64,000 nucleotides of DNA from Rebecca billardiae RCC1528 (GCA_965240325.2 OZ251224.1:3100001-3164000); one strand, 5' to 3'; numbered from the stretch's first letter, positions 9,401-20,962 are shown. The notes: a model not told the origin generated them from the letters alone. Numbers and translations are program-made.

Positions 9401-12400
9401 CACACGGATGCCCCCAGGCCCAGCGCGAGTGCGCACGCCGCCCAAACGCGACTCCGACCACCTCGCGCCGCGATGAGAGCCGAGCGCGCCGCCCGGAGGG
9501 AACTCCGGAGGGAACTCCGGAGGGAAGTGCGCCCAAAACGTGCCTCGGAGGGATCTCATGCCGCTCGCCCGTCGGGCTGCTGCGCCGCAACACGAGCGCG
9601 GAGCGCGAGCCCGCGCCGCACACGGATGCCCCCAGGCCCGGTGCGAGTGCGCACGCCGCCCAAACGCGACTCCGACCACCTCGCGCCGTGATGAGAGCCG
9701 AGCGCGCCGCCCGGAGGGAACTCCGGAGGGAACTCCGGAGGGAACTCCGGAGGGAAGTGCGCCCGAAACGAGCCTCGGAGGGATCTCATGCCGCTCGCCC
9801 GTCGGGCTGCTGCGCCGCAACACGAGCGCGGAGCGCGAGCCCGCGCCGCACACGGATGCCCCCAGGCCCAGCGCAAGTGCGCACGCCACCCAATACGCGA
9901 CTCCGATCACCTCACGCCGTGATGAGAGCCAAGCGCGCCGCCCGGAGGGAACTCTGGAGGGAAGTGCGCCCGAAACGAGCCTCGGAGGGATCTCATGCCG
10001 CTCGCCCGTCGGGCTGCTGCGCCGCAACACGAGCGCGGAGCGCGAGCCCGCGCCGCACACGGATGCCCCCAGGCCCCGCGCGAGTGCGCACGCCGCCCAA
10101 ACGCGACTCCGACCACCTCGCGCCGCGATGAGAGCCGAGCGCGCCGCCCGGAGGGAACTCCGGAGGGAACTCCGGAGGGAAGTGCGCCCGAAACGAGCCT
10201 CGGAGGGATCTCATGCCGCTCGCCCGTCGGGCTGCTGCGCCGCAACACGAGCGCGGAGCGCGAGCCCGCGCCGCACACGGATGCCCCCAGGCCCAGCGCG
10301 AGTGCGCACGACACCCAAACGCGACTCCGACCACCTCGCGCCGCGATGAGAGCCGAGCGCGCCGCCCGGAGGGAACTCCGGAGGGAACTCCGGAGGGAAG
10401 TGCGCCCGAAACGAGCCTCGGAGGGATCTCATGCCGCTCGCCCGTCGGGCTGCTGCGCCGCAACACGAGCGCCGAGCGCGAGCCCGCGCCGCACACGGAT
10501 GCCCCCAGGCCCAGCGCGAGTGCGCACGCCGCCCAAACGCGACTCCGACCACCTCGCGCCGCGATGAGAGCCGAGCGCGCCGCCCGGAGGGAACTCCGGA
10601 GGGAACTCCGGAGGGAAGTGCGCCCGAAACGAGCCTCGGAGGGATCTCATGCCGCTCGCCCGTCGGGCTGCTGCGCCGCAACACGAGCGCCGAGCGCGAG
10701 CCCGCGCCGCACACGGATGCCCCCAGGGCCAGCGCGAGTGCGCACGCCGCCCAAACGCGACTCCGACCACCTCGCGCCGCGATGAGAGCCGAGCGCGCCG
10801 CCCGGAGGGAACTCCGGAGGGAACTCCGGAGGGAAGTGCGCCCAAAACGTGCCTCGGAGGGATCTCATGCCGCTCGCCCGTCGGGCTGCTGCGCCGCAAC
10901 ACGAGCGCGGAGCGCGAGCCCGCGCCGCACACGGATGCCCCCAGGCCCGGCGCGAGTGCGCACGCCGCCCAAACGCGACTCCGACCACCTCGCGCCGTGA
11001 TGAGAGCCGAGCGCGCCGCCCGGAGGGAACTCCGGAGGGAACTCCGGAGGGAACTCCGGAGGGAAGTGCGCCCGAAACGAGCCTCGGAGGGATCTCATGC
11101 CGCTCGCCCGTCGGGCTGCTGCGCCGCAACACGAGCGCGGAGCGCGAGCCCGCGCCGCACACGGATGCCCCCGGGCCCAGCGCGAGTGCGCACGCCGCCC
11201 AAACGCGACTCCGACCACCTCGCGCCGCGATGAGAGCCGAGCGCGCCGCCCGGAGGGAACTCCGGAGGGAACTCCGGAGGGAAGTGCGCCCGAAACGAGC
11301 CTCGGAGGGATCTCATGCCGCTCGCCCGTCGGGCTGCTGCGCCGCAACACGAGCGCGGAGCGCGAGCCCGCGCCGCACACGGATGCCCCCAGGCCCAGCG
11401 CGAGTGCGCACGCCGCCCAAACGCGACTCCGACCACCTCGCGCCGCGATGAGAGCCGAGCGCGCCGCCCGGAGGGAACTCCGGAGGGAACTCCGGAGGGA
11501 AGTGCGCCCGAAACGAGCCTCGGAGGGATCTCATGCCGCTCGCCCGTCGGGCTGCTGCGCCGCAACACGAGCGCCGAGCGCGAGCCCGCGCCGCACACGG
11601 ACGCCCCCAGGCCCAGCGCGAGTGCGCACGCCGCCCAAACGCGACTCCGACCACCTCGCGCCGTGATGAGAGCCGAGCGCGCCGCCCGGAGGGAACTCCG
11701 GAGGGAACTCCGGAGGGAAGTGCGCCCGAAACGAGCCTCGGAGGGATCTCATGCCGCTCGCCCGTCGGGCTGCTGCGCCGCAACACGAGCGCGGAGCGCG
11801 AGCCCGCGCCGCACACGGATGCCTCCAGGCCCAGCGCGAGTGCGCACGCCGCCCAAACGCGACTCCGACCACCTCGCGCCGTGATGAGAGCCGAGCGCGC
11901 CGCCCGGAGGGAACTCCGGAGGGAACTCCGGAGGGAAGTGCGCCCGAAACGAGCCTCGGAGGGATCTCATGCCGCTCGCCCGTCGGGCTGCTGCGCCGCA
12001 ACACGAGCGCGGAGCGCGAGCCCGCGCCGCACACGGATGCCCCCAGGCCCAGCGCGAGTGCGCACGCCGCCCAAAACGCGACTCCGACCACCTCGCGCCG
12101 TGATGAGAGCCGAGCGCGCCGCCCGGAGGGAACTCCGGAGGGAACTCCGGAGGGACGTGCGCCCGAAACGAGCCTCGGAGGGATCTCATGCCGTTCGCCC
12201 GTCGGGCTGCTGCGCCGCAACAAGAGCGCGGAGCGCGAGCCCGCGCCGCACACGGACGCCCCCAGGCCCAGCGCGAGTGCGCACGCCGCCCAAACGCGAC
12301 TCCAACCACCTCGCGCCGCGATGAGAGCCGAGCGCGCCGCCCGGAGGGAACTCCGGAGGGAACTCCGGAGGGAAGTGCGCCCGAAACGAGCCTCGGGGGG

Positions 12401-12735
12401 AAGTCATGCCGCTCGCCCGTCGGGCTGCTGCGCCGCAACACGAGCGCGGAGCGCGAGCCCGCGCCGCACACGGATGCCCCCAGGCCCAGCGCGAGTGCGC
12501 ACGCCGCCCAAACGCGACTCCGACCACCTCGCGCCACGATGAGAGCCGAGCGCGCCGCCCGGAGGGAACTCCGGAGGGAACTCCGGAGGGAAGTGCGCCC
12601 GAAACGAGCCTCGGAGGGAAGTCATGCCGCTCGCCCGTCGGGCTGCTGCGCCGCAACACGAGCGCGGAGCGCGAGCCCGCGCCGCACACGGACGCCCCCA
12701 GGCCCAGCGCGAGTGCGCACGCCGCCCAAACGCGC
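6490..12735. repeat. Tandem array 2: about 218-bp satellite, 29 monomers
   Basis: The landmark ATGCCGCTCGCCCGTCGGG occurs at 6726, 6949, 7167, 7389, 7607, 7825, 8043, 8261, 8479, 8686, 8904, 9122, 9340, 9558, 9788, 9995, 10213, 10431, 10649, 10867, 11097, 11315, 11533, 11751, 11969, 12188 (one-base variant), 12406 and 12624. A diverged first copy lies near 6508. The common monomer is 218 bp. Variants of 207, 222-223 and 230 bp arise partly from changes in copy number of a 12-bp element, GGAGGGAACTCC (one to three copies). Since 218 is not a multiple of three, the apparent ORFs rotate frame in each monomer. I regard the array as non-coding satellite DNA. It ends abruptly at about 12735. Confidence 0.95.
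8479..11096. repeat. Higher-order repeat inside array 2: two 1309-bp units of six monomers
   Basis: Monomer lengths from 8479 are 207, 218, 218, 218, 218 and 230 bp, and the same series repeats from 9788. Diagnostic variants recur exactly one unit apart: CCAATACGCG at 8581 and 9890, GGCCCCGCGCGAG at about 8763 and 10072, AAAACGTGCC at about 9535 and 10845, and a tripled 12-bp element at about 9714 and 11024. This is the signature of block amplification, as in alphoid-type higher-order repeats. Confidence 0.9.
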
Positions 12736-12827
12736 TAACCACGACCTGTAACCACCACAAAGCAGGCAAGCCCTCGCAGGTTGAGACACAGTGTGTATCA
12801 GGAAGTCAGCCCGCGTCGCGGGGCGCC

Positions 12828-14000
12828 TCACGACACGGGCTCCCAGCTCAGCCGCAGCCGGTCTGAGTACACGAGCGCCGGTCGGCGCGGGTACCCACGC
12901 GTGCGCCCCGCTGTGAATGCCAGCTGGCCGAGCGAGTCCAAGAGCGGCCTGCCACCGAGCGCCGTCTTGTCTCGATCTGCAGCGCGGGCAAGCGCAAACG
13001 GCGCGCACGGCGGCGCAGCGCCCGGCTTGCCGATCGCGCCCGCTCGCTCGGCGGCGGCAGGCCCGTATGAGCACAGCGAGAGCGGGCGCGCGATCGAGCC
13101 GTTGCGCAGCGTGTACCGCACCACGTGCGCCAGCACCACCGTCTCGGGCAGCGCGTCGATGCGCACGCCGCGTCGCTGGAAGTATCGCACGCGGTCGCAC
13201 AGCATCGGCGCCGGCGCGGTGCACATGTTGTCCTTGCGCCGCGTCGGGCTGTCCCACGCACCCGTGAGGTGGGGTGGGCGCGTGGGCGGCTGTGGCGGGT
13301 TCTGCTGACAGCCGGCCGACTCGCGGCACCGATCGTCTGGCTGCGTGCTGAGCAGCAGCCAGTCCGCCACCGTCGCCGGCGGGCACAGCAGCAGGCCTGC
13401 ATCCCAGTCCCTGTCGTGGAACCACATGCGCCGCACGATCGTGCCAGAGATGTAGCTCGCGCCGGGGTACTGCGCGCAGAGGGCGAGCAGGTCGATGTCG
13501 TCAAGCGCGCGTGGGGTACCACTGCCTGGCCCTCCGGGGCCGACGAGAACCACGTCCGCGCGCAGCGCGAGCACGATGTCGTACACGCCGCCGAGCACGC
13601 CGGGCGCGTTGGGTGGCATGCGTGCACGCTCGGCGAGCGAGCCGACGAGCAGCAGCAGCCGACGCTCGAGCGCCGTGCCGCGCGCGATGGAGTGCGCCTG
13701 GACGTCCCAGTCCATCACGTAGCGCAGCCGGCGGCCATACGTCCGGTTCACGCTCTCGAGAGCTGCCGCGGCCGAGAGATGCCCGTAGTCGCGCGGGCAC
13801 GTGCCCAACGCATCGTCCTTGGCGGAGCACGAGACGCCGAGGCTGGTGAGCACCGCGACGTCAGCGACGAGCTGGCCCGAGGCCTCGCGCTCATCCAGGC
13901 GCAGCTGCCGCTCCAGGACGGGCCATGTGTGCCGATGCGTGCGCAGCAGACCCGTCACGATGATGAGCACACGCCTCGTGACCGACCCGGCCGCCATCAT
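12828..14000 (-). CDS. Glycosyltransferase-like protein (hypothetical)
   Basis: A 390-residue ORF starts at 14000. The N-terminus (RVLIIVTGLLRTHRHTW, residues about 10-26) has the beta-strand/turn look of a nucleotide-sugar-binding fold. A later segment, YDIVLALRADVVLV (about residues 143-156), resembles the strand ending in an acidic motif found in several GT-A type glycosyltransferases that act on surface glycans. Several cysteines in the middle and C-terminal part suggest a lumenal or secreted domain, but there is no clear signal peptide at this start. The gene ends 90 bp from the satellite array. I am confident that it is a gene; the enzymatic label is weak. Confidence 0.6.
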   Translation of the reverse strand: MMAAGSVTRRVLIIVTGLLRTHRHTWPVLERQLRLDEREASGQLVADVAVLTSLGVSCSAKDDALGTCPRDYGHLSAAAALESVNRTYGRRLRYVMDWDVQAHSIARGTALERRLLLLVGSLAERARMPPNAPGVLGGVYDIVLALRADVVLVGPGGPGSGTPRALDDIDLLALCAQYPGASYISGTIVRRMWFHDRDWDAGLLLCPPATVADWLLLSTQPDDRCRESAGCQQNPPQPPTRPPHLTGAWDSPTRRKDNMCTAPAPMLCDRVRYFQRRGVRIDALPETVVLAHVVRYTLRNGSIARPLSLCSYGPAAAERAGAIGKPGAAPPCAPFALARAADRDKTALGGRPLLDSLGQLAFTAGRTRGYPRRPALVYSDRLRLSWEPVS

Positions 14001-14236
14001 TTCGGGGTCGGCCGTTTGTCACATCGCGCGACCAGCCGACCACAATCATTTTCTTTTCCTCGTCGGCGCTGCTGATGTCGTCTTTTTACTTTTCATGACG
14101 CGACAGCGACGACGACAAATAACCGAGATGTGCCCTCAGTCCGAGGCTGCGCGCTGCCCGCCTCACGAGCCTTAACGGCCGCCCTGTGCGGCTGGCAGCG
14201 TGGCCGGCGAAGCACTCTGACTGACGGCAGCACGCG

Positions 14237-16255
14237 CTATGGATTCTTCGTCTGCTTGTGCTTCTTCTTGCTCTTCTTCGCCACCTTGTCCACGATCGCC
14301 ATCGACGCCTTCTTGAGCGTGTCCCGGTCGACAATGTCGTCCTCGAGGTCCTCCTCGTACTCCTCCTCCGACGCGGGCTCGTCCGCGGCCACCGGGTCCT
14401 GCGCGGCGGGGTCGGCGCGGCGGGGTCGTGCGCGGAGGGCTGAGCGGCTCACGCGCGCGGGGGGGGGGGGGAAGGGCGGGGATGCGCGCGCCCCTCCCGA
14501 GCACCGCGGCGCGAGGGCGCTGCGCGCGCCTTGATCCGGACGTTGTTCTCAACGACGGGCTCGCGCAGCATGGCTGACTTGTGCAGCTCGCCGTCCAGGT
14601 CGACGCCGTCGCGCGCGAGCGCCTGCGCGCGGGAGGGCACCGGCGGCGCGAATCGCGCGTGAGCGCGCGGCCCGCGCGGCCCGCCCTCCCATCCGCCCGC
14701 CCCGCCGCCGCCGCTCCGCGCCGCGCACGCGCCGCGCGCATCCATCCGGCGGCGGCGCGCGCGCGCGCACCTCCTCCTCCGCGCGCACGGCGCCAAGCAC
14801 GAGCGCAAGCCTGCGCTCGTTCTGCAGCAGCACGTCCACCAGCGAGTCGTCGGTGAGCGGCACGGCGTTCTCGCCGGGCAGGCCGACGGCCTCGAGGTTC
14901 TCGGTGAGGTGCCCGATCCCCGCCTTCACGTCGATCAGCAGCCGCGACATCCGCTCGTACTTGTGCCGCTGCCGCTCGGCGCGCAGCTGCTCCTCCGCGG
15001 TCGCGCTCGGCGCGAGCGGGTCGACGATCGCCTGCGGCACGCGCTCGAGGCTCGCCACGTCGGACTGCGCGGCGTAGGAGAGCGTCTCGACGCGCTCCTG
15101 CAGCTGGCGCTTCTGCTCCGCCAGCGCGTCGATCTTGCGCTGCGACTCCTCCGTCATCGCCACGAGCGACTTGTGCGTCTCCTCCTGCGCGATGAACTTT
15201 TGGATCACCTCGTTCACGTCGGAGACCGAGGTCGCCTCCTTGATCTCGCGGAACGCGGCCTCGTACGCGGCGATCTTGGCCTGCTCCTCCTCGATGTCGG
15301 CCTCGGTGACCTGCGACGCGCCGGGCGCCGCGCGCCGCGCCTCCTCCGCGTGCTCCGCCTCGCGCGCCGCCTCGCGCCGCGCCTTCTCCCTGCGCTCGAG
15401 CTCGGCGCTCATCTCGTGCTTGCGCGCGACGAGCGCGCGCCGCTCCTGCAGCTCCTTCTCGCGCGCCTTGCGCTCCTCGCCGACGATGGCCTCGAACTTG
15501 GTGAGCTCCTGCTTGGCCATCTCCTTCGAGTGGTTCGCGTCGTGCGACATCAGCAGCAGCTGCTCGTAGTCCGCCTCCTTCGCCTTGAGCGTCGCCTCGG
15601 CCGCCTGCAGCTGGTTGGCGAACGAGACGCGCTCGTCCTTGAGCCGTCGAACGATCTGCTCGTACGTCTTGCGCACTTCCTGCGCGTCCTCGTACCGCGC
15701 GACGGCGCGCTCGAGCCGGCGCTCGAGCGTCTTGATCTCCTTCACGATCGGGTTGTCCGACGTCGGCCGCTTCGCCTCGTTCGACAGCTCGCGCAGCCGG
15801 TTGGCCATGTCGTCCAGCTGGCGTCGCTTCATCAGGTTTGTGTGCGCGAGCTCGTCGTGCCGTCTGCGCAGCGAGATGATCTGCTCGTCGAGCTTCTTGA
15901 GCTCGGGCGTGATGTCTTTCCGCGCGCGCCGCGCCGTGCTCGCGCCGCTCTGCGTCGTCGCCGAGCTCTCGCCGACCGTGCTCGCAGTCCCAGGCGCCAC
16001 GCTCGGCCGGCGCGCCGTGCTCGCCGCGGACGCGCCGCTGCCCGCGGGCATCGTGGCCGCCTTGACGTTGTCGTGCGTGACTTTCGCCTCCTCCTCCAGC
16101 GCATTGAAGCGCTTGTGCAGCTCCGTCAGCTCCTCGTCCTGCTCGCCCCCATAGCCTGCCGGCCGTCGTCGGGCTGGCCGCACAGCGGTCATCGTCGTTT
16201 CCGATGCAGTGCACGATGGCGGCTGCACACCGTAACCGCAGCCGGCAAGCTCCAC
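14237..16255 (-). CDS. ODAD3: Outer dynein arm docking complex subunit (CCDC151/ODA10 family)
   Basis: I reconstruct three exons: 16255 (or the later ATG at 16192)-14771, 14622-14530 and 14398-14237, joined in phase 0 to give about 547-568 residues. The protein is almost wholly coiled coil. Stretches typical of CCDC151/ODAD3 include HTNLMKRRQLDDM, RKTYEQIVRRLKDERVSF, KAKEADYEQLLLMS-DANHSKE and IKEATSVSDVNEVIQKF. The acidic/lysine-rich C-terminus (DRDTLKKASMAIVDK) also fits the family. In Chlamydomonas and animals this protein is needed to assemble and dock outer dynein arms on ciliary doublet microtubules, so the organism should be able to make a motile cilium. Intron 1 is GT-AG. Intron 2 (14399-14529) appears to use a GC donor. 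CCDC63/CCDC114 relatives are the alternative, but the motifs fit CCDC151 better. Confidence 0.8.
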
Positions 16256-16389
16256 CTTCTCACAGTCAAGGCTTCAACCTGCCGCGCGGGAGCGCTGGAG
16301 CAAGCCCTTGGCTGGAGGCACCCGGACGGGGTTCAAGGTGGCGCCGGCAAACGGCCCGCCCCGCGAGGAGTTCGAATTCGCGAGCTCGG
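16256..16389. promoter_or_regulatory. Short divergent promoter region, ODAD3 and coiled-coil gene
   Basis: Only about 134-197 bp separate the divergent start codons at 16255 (or 16192) and 16390. Both flanking proteins are long coiled coils, so shared ciliary or centriolar regulation is possible. I do not recognise a specific binding motif. Confidence 0.45.
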
Positions 16390-19300
16390 ATGGGGAGCGT
16401 GCTGCGCAACGACGTGGAGCACGCGTGGCGCGAGCGGTTGCACCGACGGGAGGCCAACCTCGTCTCGGCGGTCCAGCTCGTCACGCCGGACGCGCTGCCG
16501 CTGCGCTTCGCGCAGCCGCTGCCGGGCGCGCACGCGGCCGCACTCGCGGCGGCTCGCGCCGCGGCCAAGCGCGAGCTCGAGCCTCGGCCGCTCCCGGGCG
16601 CGAGCCCGCGCGCGGCGGTGGCGGTGTCGACCGCGGACGACTCGCCCGGCGCGGTCGGCGTGCGCGAGACCCCCGACTCCGGCCTCGTGCACGCGCCGTA
16701 CCTCGTCGCTCACCCGGGCGGCGCGGCGCGAGCGCAGCTCGCCGCCGCCGAGGCCGAGGCTGCGCGCTGGCGCGAGCAGGCGCGCTCCATGAGCGCGGCG
16801 GAGGTGTCGCGCGAGGCGCGGCTGGAGGAGGCGCAGCGCAGCCTCGAGAGCGAGCGCAGCCTCCGCCAGGACGCCGAGTTCGAGCTGCACGACGCGAGCG
16901 TCGCCGCCGAAGCGTCGGCGCGCGAGGCGCAGCTGCTGCGCGCCGTGCTGCACGGCCGCGAGCGCGAGCGCGCGGCGACGCTGCACCAGCTGCGCGCGCG
17001 GCTGGCGGAGACGGAGGCGCTGCGCGCGCGCGAGCTGCGCGTGCGCGCGCGCGAGCGCGCCGCCGCGCGCCGCGAGGCGCACGCGGCAAACCTCGCGCGC
17101 GCGCGTGGCGGCTCGGCGGACCAGCAGGCGCGGCGCGCGGCGCGGTGGCGCGCGGCGGCGCTGGGCGCGGCGGAGGCGGTGCGCGCGCTGGAGGCGGGTC
17201 TGGCCGAGCTCGAGGCGCGCGCGTCGAGCGCAGAGCACGAGCGCGTCGGCGCGCAGCTCCTCCTCCTGCAGACGCACGAGGCCCTGGGCACCGACATCGG
17301 CGCCTCCGCCAAGCTGGCAGCCATGCGCGACTCTGTCGCTCGGTACGCGCGCTCGCAGGGGGCGGCGGGCGCGCGCGCCGACGCGGCCGGGGCGGTGGCG
17401 GAGGAGGGCGGCGAGGCGGGGCGGGAGGAGGCGGGTGATCAGAGCGCGACGGCGCGCAGGCGCACCGCTGCCGACGCGCTGCGCCGCGTCGCCGCCGCCG
17501 AGGACGCCGACGGCGACGCTGATGACGGCGCGGCCGGCGGCGCGAGCGGACGCTCCGACCGGAGGCGGCGCGCGGGCACGGCCGACGGGCACGGCGGCGG
17601 CGTGCTGCTCGCGGCGGACGTGGAGACGGTCGCGTGGGAGGCCGAGCCCGCGCGCGCCGACGGCCGCGTCGACCTCGCCCGCGCGCTCGACGCCGCCGAC
17701 GACGACGAGGCCTTTCCGCCGGACGGAGGCCGCGCGCGCGGGCTGCTTGGCAGCTCGGTGCTCGGCGCGCGCGCCGCTTGGCCGGACGCGGGCGCGCCGC
17801 GCGCCGAGTGGGAGTGGGCGCGCGGGCTGCTGGAGGCGCTGGAGCGCGGAGAGCTCGCCGGCGGCGAGCTCGCTGCGGCGCAGACCGAGCTCGCCGCGCA
17901 CGACGAGGCGGCCCCGGCGCGCGCGAGCGCGCGCGGCGCGCCGATCGCCGAGCGCGCGCGCTCGCGCCGCGCCGAGCTCGCCGCCGCGGCGGAGAGGCGA
18001 TCTGGTCTGCAGCCTCGCGCGTCGAGCCTCGAGACGCGCGAGGCGACGCTGCTCAGGCGCACGCGCGAGCGCGCCGAGGCGGACGCGAACGCCGCGCGCG
18101 CGCAGCTCGCGGACCTCGCCGAGCGCGCCGCCGCCGCCGAGGGCCGCGCCGAGGCGGCGCTCGTGCGCGCGGGCGGTGCGGAGGCGAGCGCGCGCGCACA
18201 CGCGCAGCGCGCGGACGCGCTCGACGCGCGGCTGAGCGGGGCGAGCGCGGAGGCGCAGGCGCAGCGCGAGCGCGCGGACGTGGCGGAGAGGCGGGCGGCC
18301 GCGGCGGAGGAGGCGCGTGCGCACGCGGCGGGCAAGCTCGATGCCGCGATGCAACTGGCTGTGCTCACACCAGGTGCGGCGGCCGGCGGCGGCGGCGGCG
18401 GCTCGGCTGATGCCGCCGCCGCGGCGGGCGGCGCGCTCGAGCTGACGCGCCAGCTGGCGAGCGCGCATGGCGAGCTGCGCGCCGCGCGCGTGCGCATCGC
18501 CGAGCTCACGTCGGAGGCGGAGCAGCTCCGCGTGCGCGCGGACGCGCACGCCCGAGGCCGCGGCAGCGCGGGCGGCGGTGGCGGTGCCGGCGATGGCGCC
18601 GACGGCGGCGGCGGCAGCGCGCGCCACCCGGCGCCTGAGCCGCGCACCGCCGCCGCGGCCGCGCTCGAGGCGAGGTGCGATGCGCTGCAGACCGAGCGCG
18701 CGGGCCTGCGCGCCGAGCTCGAGCACGTGCGCGCCGAGCTCGTCGCCGCGCGCGCGCGCGCGGAGGACGTCGCGGCCGAGTCGGCGCGTGAGCAAGCGGC
18801 TGCGGCGCGCTCGCACAGCGCGCTCAGCGCCGAGCGCGCGCGCGCGGAGAGTGCGGAGAAGCGTGAGCAAGCGGCGCTGGCGGGCGCGCGCGGCGCGGCG
18901 CCGCTCGCCGCGGCGGACCGCTCCGCGGCGCAGCTCGAGGCGTCGTCGCAGAAGGTGCGCGCGCGCGCCGCGAGCGCGGGCGGCAGGGTCCCTCGCGCCT
19001 CCGCCGCCGGCCGCGCGGACGCCCGGGGGCGCTGCGCGGACACGGCGCATCGCCCCCGCCCCACGACGCCCACCCACGGCCCGTGGCTCGGCCGCCCGCC
19101 CGCCCGCCTGCCTCCGCCCGCGCACTCACCGCCCGCCACGGCTCGGCCGCCGCCCGCGCGCCGCGCCGCAGCTGAAGCGCGTCCGAGCGCTCGGCGCCGC
19201 GAGCAGCGCGCACGCGCATCACGCTGAGCAGCTCGCGGCGTGCGCCAAGCTCAGAGCGGTGCTTCGCGCGGGCGAGGTGCGCGCGCTCTCGCGCGCGGTG

Positions 19301-20060
19301 TGGAGCTGGTGGGCGATGGCAGCGGCCAGCGCAGCCGCGGCGCCGCCGCATGGCCCGCCACGCGCCCGGGGCGCGGGCGGCGCGGGCGGCGCGGGCGGCG
19401 CGGGCGGCACGCTCGCGCTGCCGCTTCCGCCCGGTCCGAGCCCGCTCCCGCCGCCGCCGCGCTCGCGCCCGGCGGCCGAGCGGAGCCCAGGCGCAGCGGC
19501 GGCGCTCGACCCACTCGCCGCCATCGCCGGCACGGCCGACCCCGCTGCCGCGCCCCGCGCTGCGCCGCTCAGCGCCGCCGCTCCAGCCGTGGGCGCGCGC
19601 GACACCGATCCATTGGCCGCGCTGGCGGCGGCGCGCGGTGATCCACGTGCGCACGGCGCGGCAGCGGCGGCGGCGGCCGCAGCGGCGGTGGCGGAGGTGG
19701 AGTCGGGGGCGCCCGTGCGCAGCCAGAGGGTGGCGCTGCCGCCGCAGGCACTGGTACCGACGCACAGGCCCACACCCGCCGCGCCCTCCGCCCCGCGCAC
19801 CACCGACCCACTGCTCGCGATCGCGGCGGGCGCGAGCGTGCGAGGCGCCGAGCGGCCTTCGGCCGCGTGCGAGCGGTCTTTGGCCGCAGGCGCGCGCGGA
19901 GACGCGTCGGGCGCGCAGTCCGAGCTCTCACCTGTGCAGCCCGGCGGCGCGTCTGCCAAGCTGAGCCGCGCGCCGATGGGCTCGATGTCGCGCCAGCACG
20001 CCATCTCGCCGCAGGCCAAGGTGCCGCAGGCGCACGCCCTCCCCCGCGCCATCACATCCT

Positions 20061-20091
<31 letters not shown>

Positions 20092-20643
20092 TCGGCCGGC
20101 GGCGACAGCGTCGAGCGCGGCCTCGGTGCCGCAGGCCGCTGCTGGTGGGAGCAGCTCGGCACGCACGGAGCCGACGGGAGCGCGCGTGCCCGCTGCGCCC
20201 AGCAGCACGACCCCACCGCCGCCACCGCCGAGGACCGCGCCCGCCCCCGCCCAGCCCGCCCCTCCCGAGCCCGCCGCCGCGGAGCCAAGCGGAGCCGCGG
20301 CTGCAGTGGATGAGCTGATTGCCGCGCGCGCGGCCGAGGTGCGCGAGAGGAGAGAACGGTGCGCTGCAGCGCCGCCGTCGTTCGTGGGCGCGCCCGCGCG
20401 TGCGCTCGACGGTGGCCTCGCTGCGGGCGCCCCCGCTCACCGCACGCTGGCACTCCCCCGCGCACCCCGCTACCACCACCGCCACGCGGCTGCAGGGCGA
20501 GCGCGGCCATTGCCGTGACGCGCGACGACGACCCGGCAGAGGACCCGCTTGCAGAGTTCGACATCACGATGGACGTGGAGGCAGAGCACTCGGAAGGGGA
20601 CATCTCCTTTGCGAGCATCGAGGACGACGAGATGAACTGGTAA
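16390..20643 (+). CDS. Large coiled-coil protein, unknown function
   Basis: Exon 1 runs from the ATG at 16390 to 18954 (855 codons, ending before GTGCGC). Exon 2 opens after CAG at 19171 and reads LKRVRALGAASS. It continues through a proline/alanine/serine-rich region to about 20340. A last exon of about 50 codons starts near 20495 and ends at 20643 with an acidic tail rich in Asp and Glu, ending DDEMNW. The donor before the last exon is uncertain. The N-terminal two thirds are alanine/arginine/glutamate-rich coiled coil. The C-terminal part is disordered and holds repeated short motifs of the DPLAAIAG/DPLAALAA/DPLLAIAA type (around residues 970-1080). It is divergent from ODAD3, so a ciliary or basal-body role is a guess from context. 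I do not recognise an ortholog. Confidence 0.65.
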
Positions 20644-20962
20644 CTAGCAGCAGAAGCACCAGCGCCTGGCGCCGCAGCGAGCCAAGTGCGCCGGCACTGT
20701 GATGAGCGCACCTGCTCAACGCAGCAGCCTATTAATGGCTAAGTTACATACAGTGCTCTGCTCGAGGCGCCACCACCGCCGCCGATGACGTTCGATTTAT
20801 AATAATAATGGCCCGCGGTGCAGGGCGGAGCGCGTAGCGCGGAGCCCCGCCGGGGGCCCTCACTACGTTGTCAAAACAAAGATCTTTTGATCTTACAGAA
20901 TACAGTTCAGCGCAACGGACAGCACTGCAGACAGCACTACCTGTTGATGACTGATCGGCGAA
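20644..20962. other. Intergenic stretch with dispersed repeat copy 1
   Basis: Convergent gene ends flank this 319-bp spacer. It contains the repeat at about 20806-20900, described separately, and nothing else that I can identify. Confidence 0.5.
20806..20900 (+). repeat. Dispersed short element, copy 1
   Basis: The sequence beginning TAATGGCCCGCGGTGCAGGG is found again in reverse complement at 25277-25366. Both copies hold a GGAGCGCG..GCG.GGAGCCC block that can fold into a hairpin (GGAGCCCC-GCC-GGGGGC here), then an AAAGATCTTT palindrome. It could be a miniature transposon or a structured RNA element. Confidence 0.6.

Noticed and set aside
4690-12735. CRISPR array
   Set aside because: The units are 218-225 bp tandem copies without unique spacers, in a eukaryotic genome.
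4610-12751. Very long ORFs on both strands through the tandem arrays (up to 835 codons)
   Set aside because: They follow from GC-rich stop-poor repeats. The 218-bp period rotates frame, and single-base indels in the 225-bp array break any constant frame.
14172-16214. 680-codon minus ORF overlapping ODAD3
   Set aside because: Out-of-frame shadow of ODAD3. Only the other frame gives family motifs and phase-consistent splice junctions.
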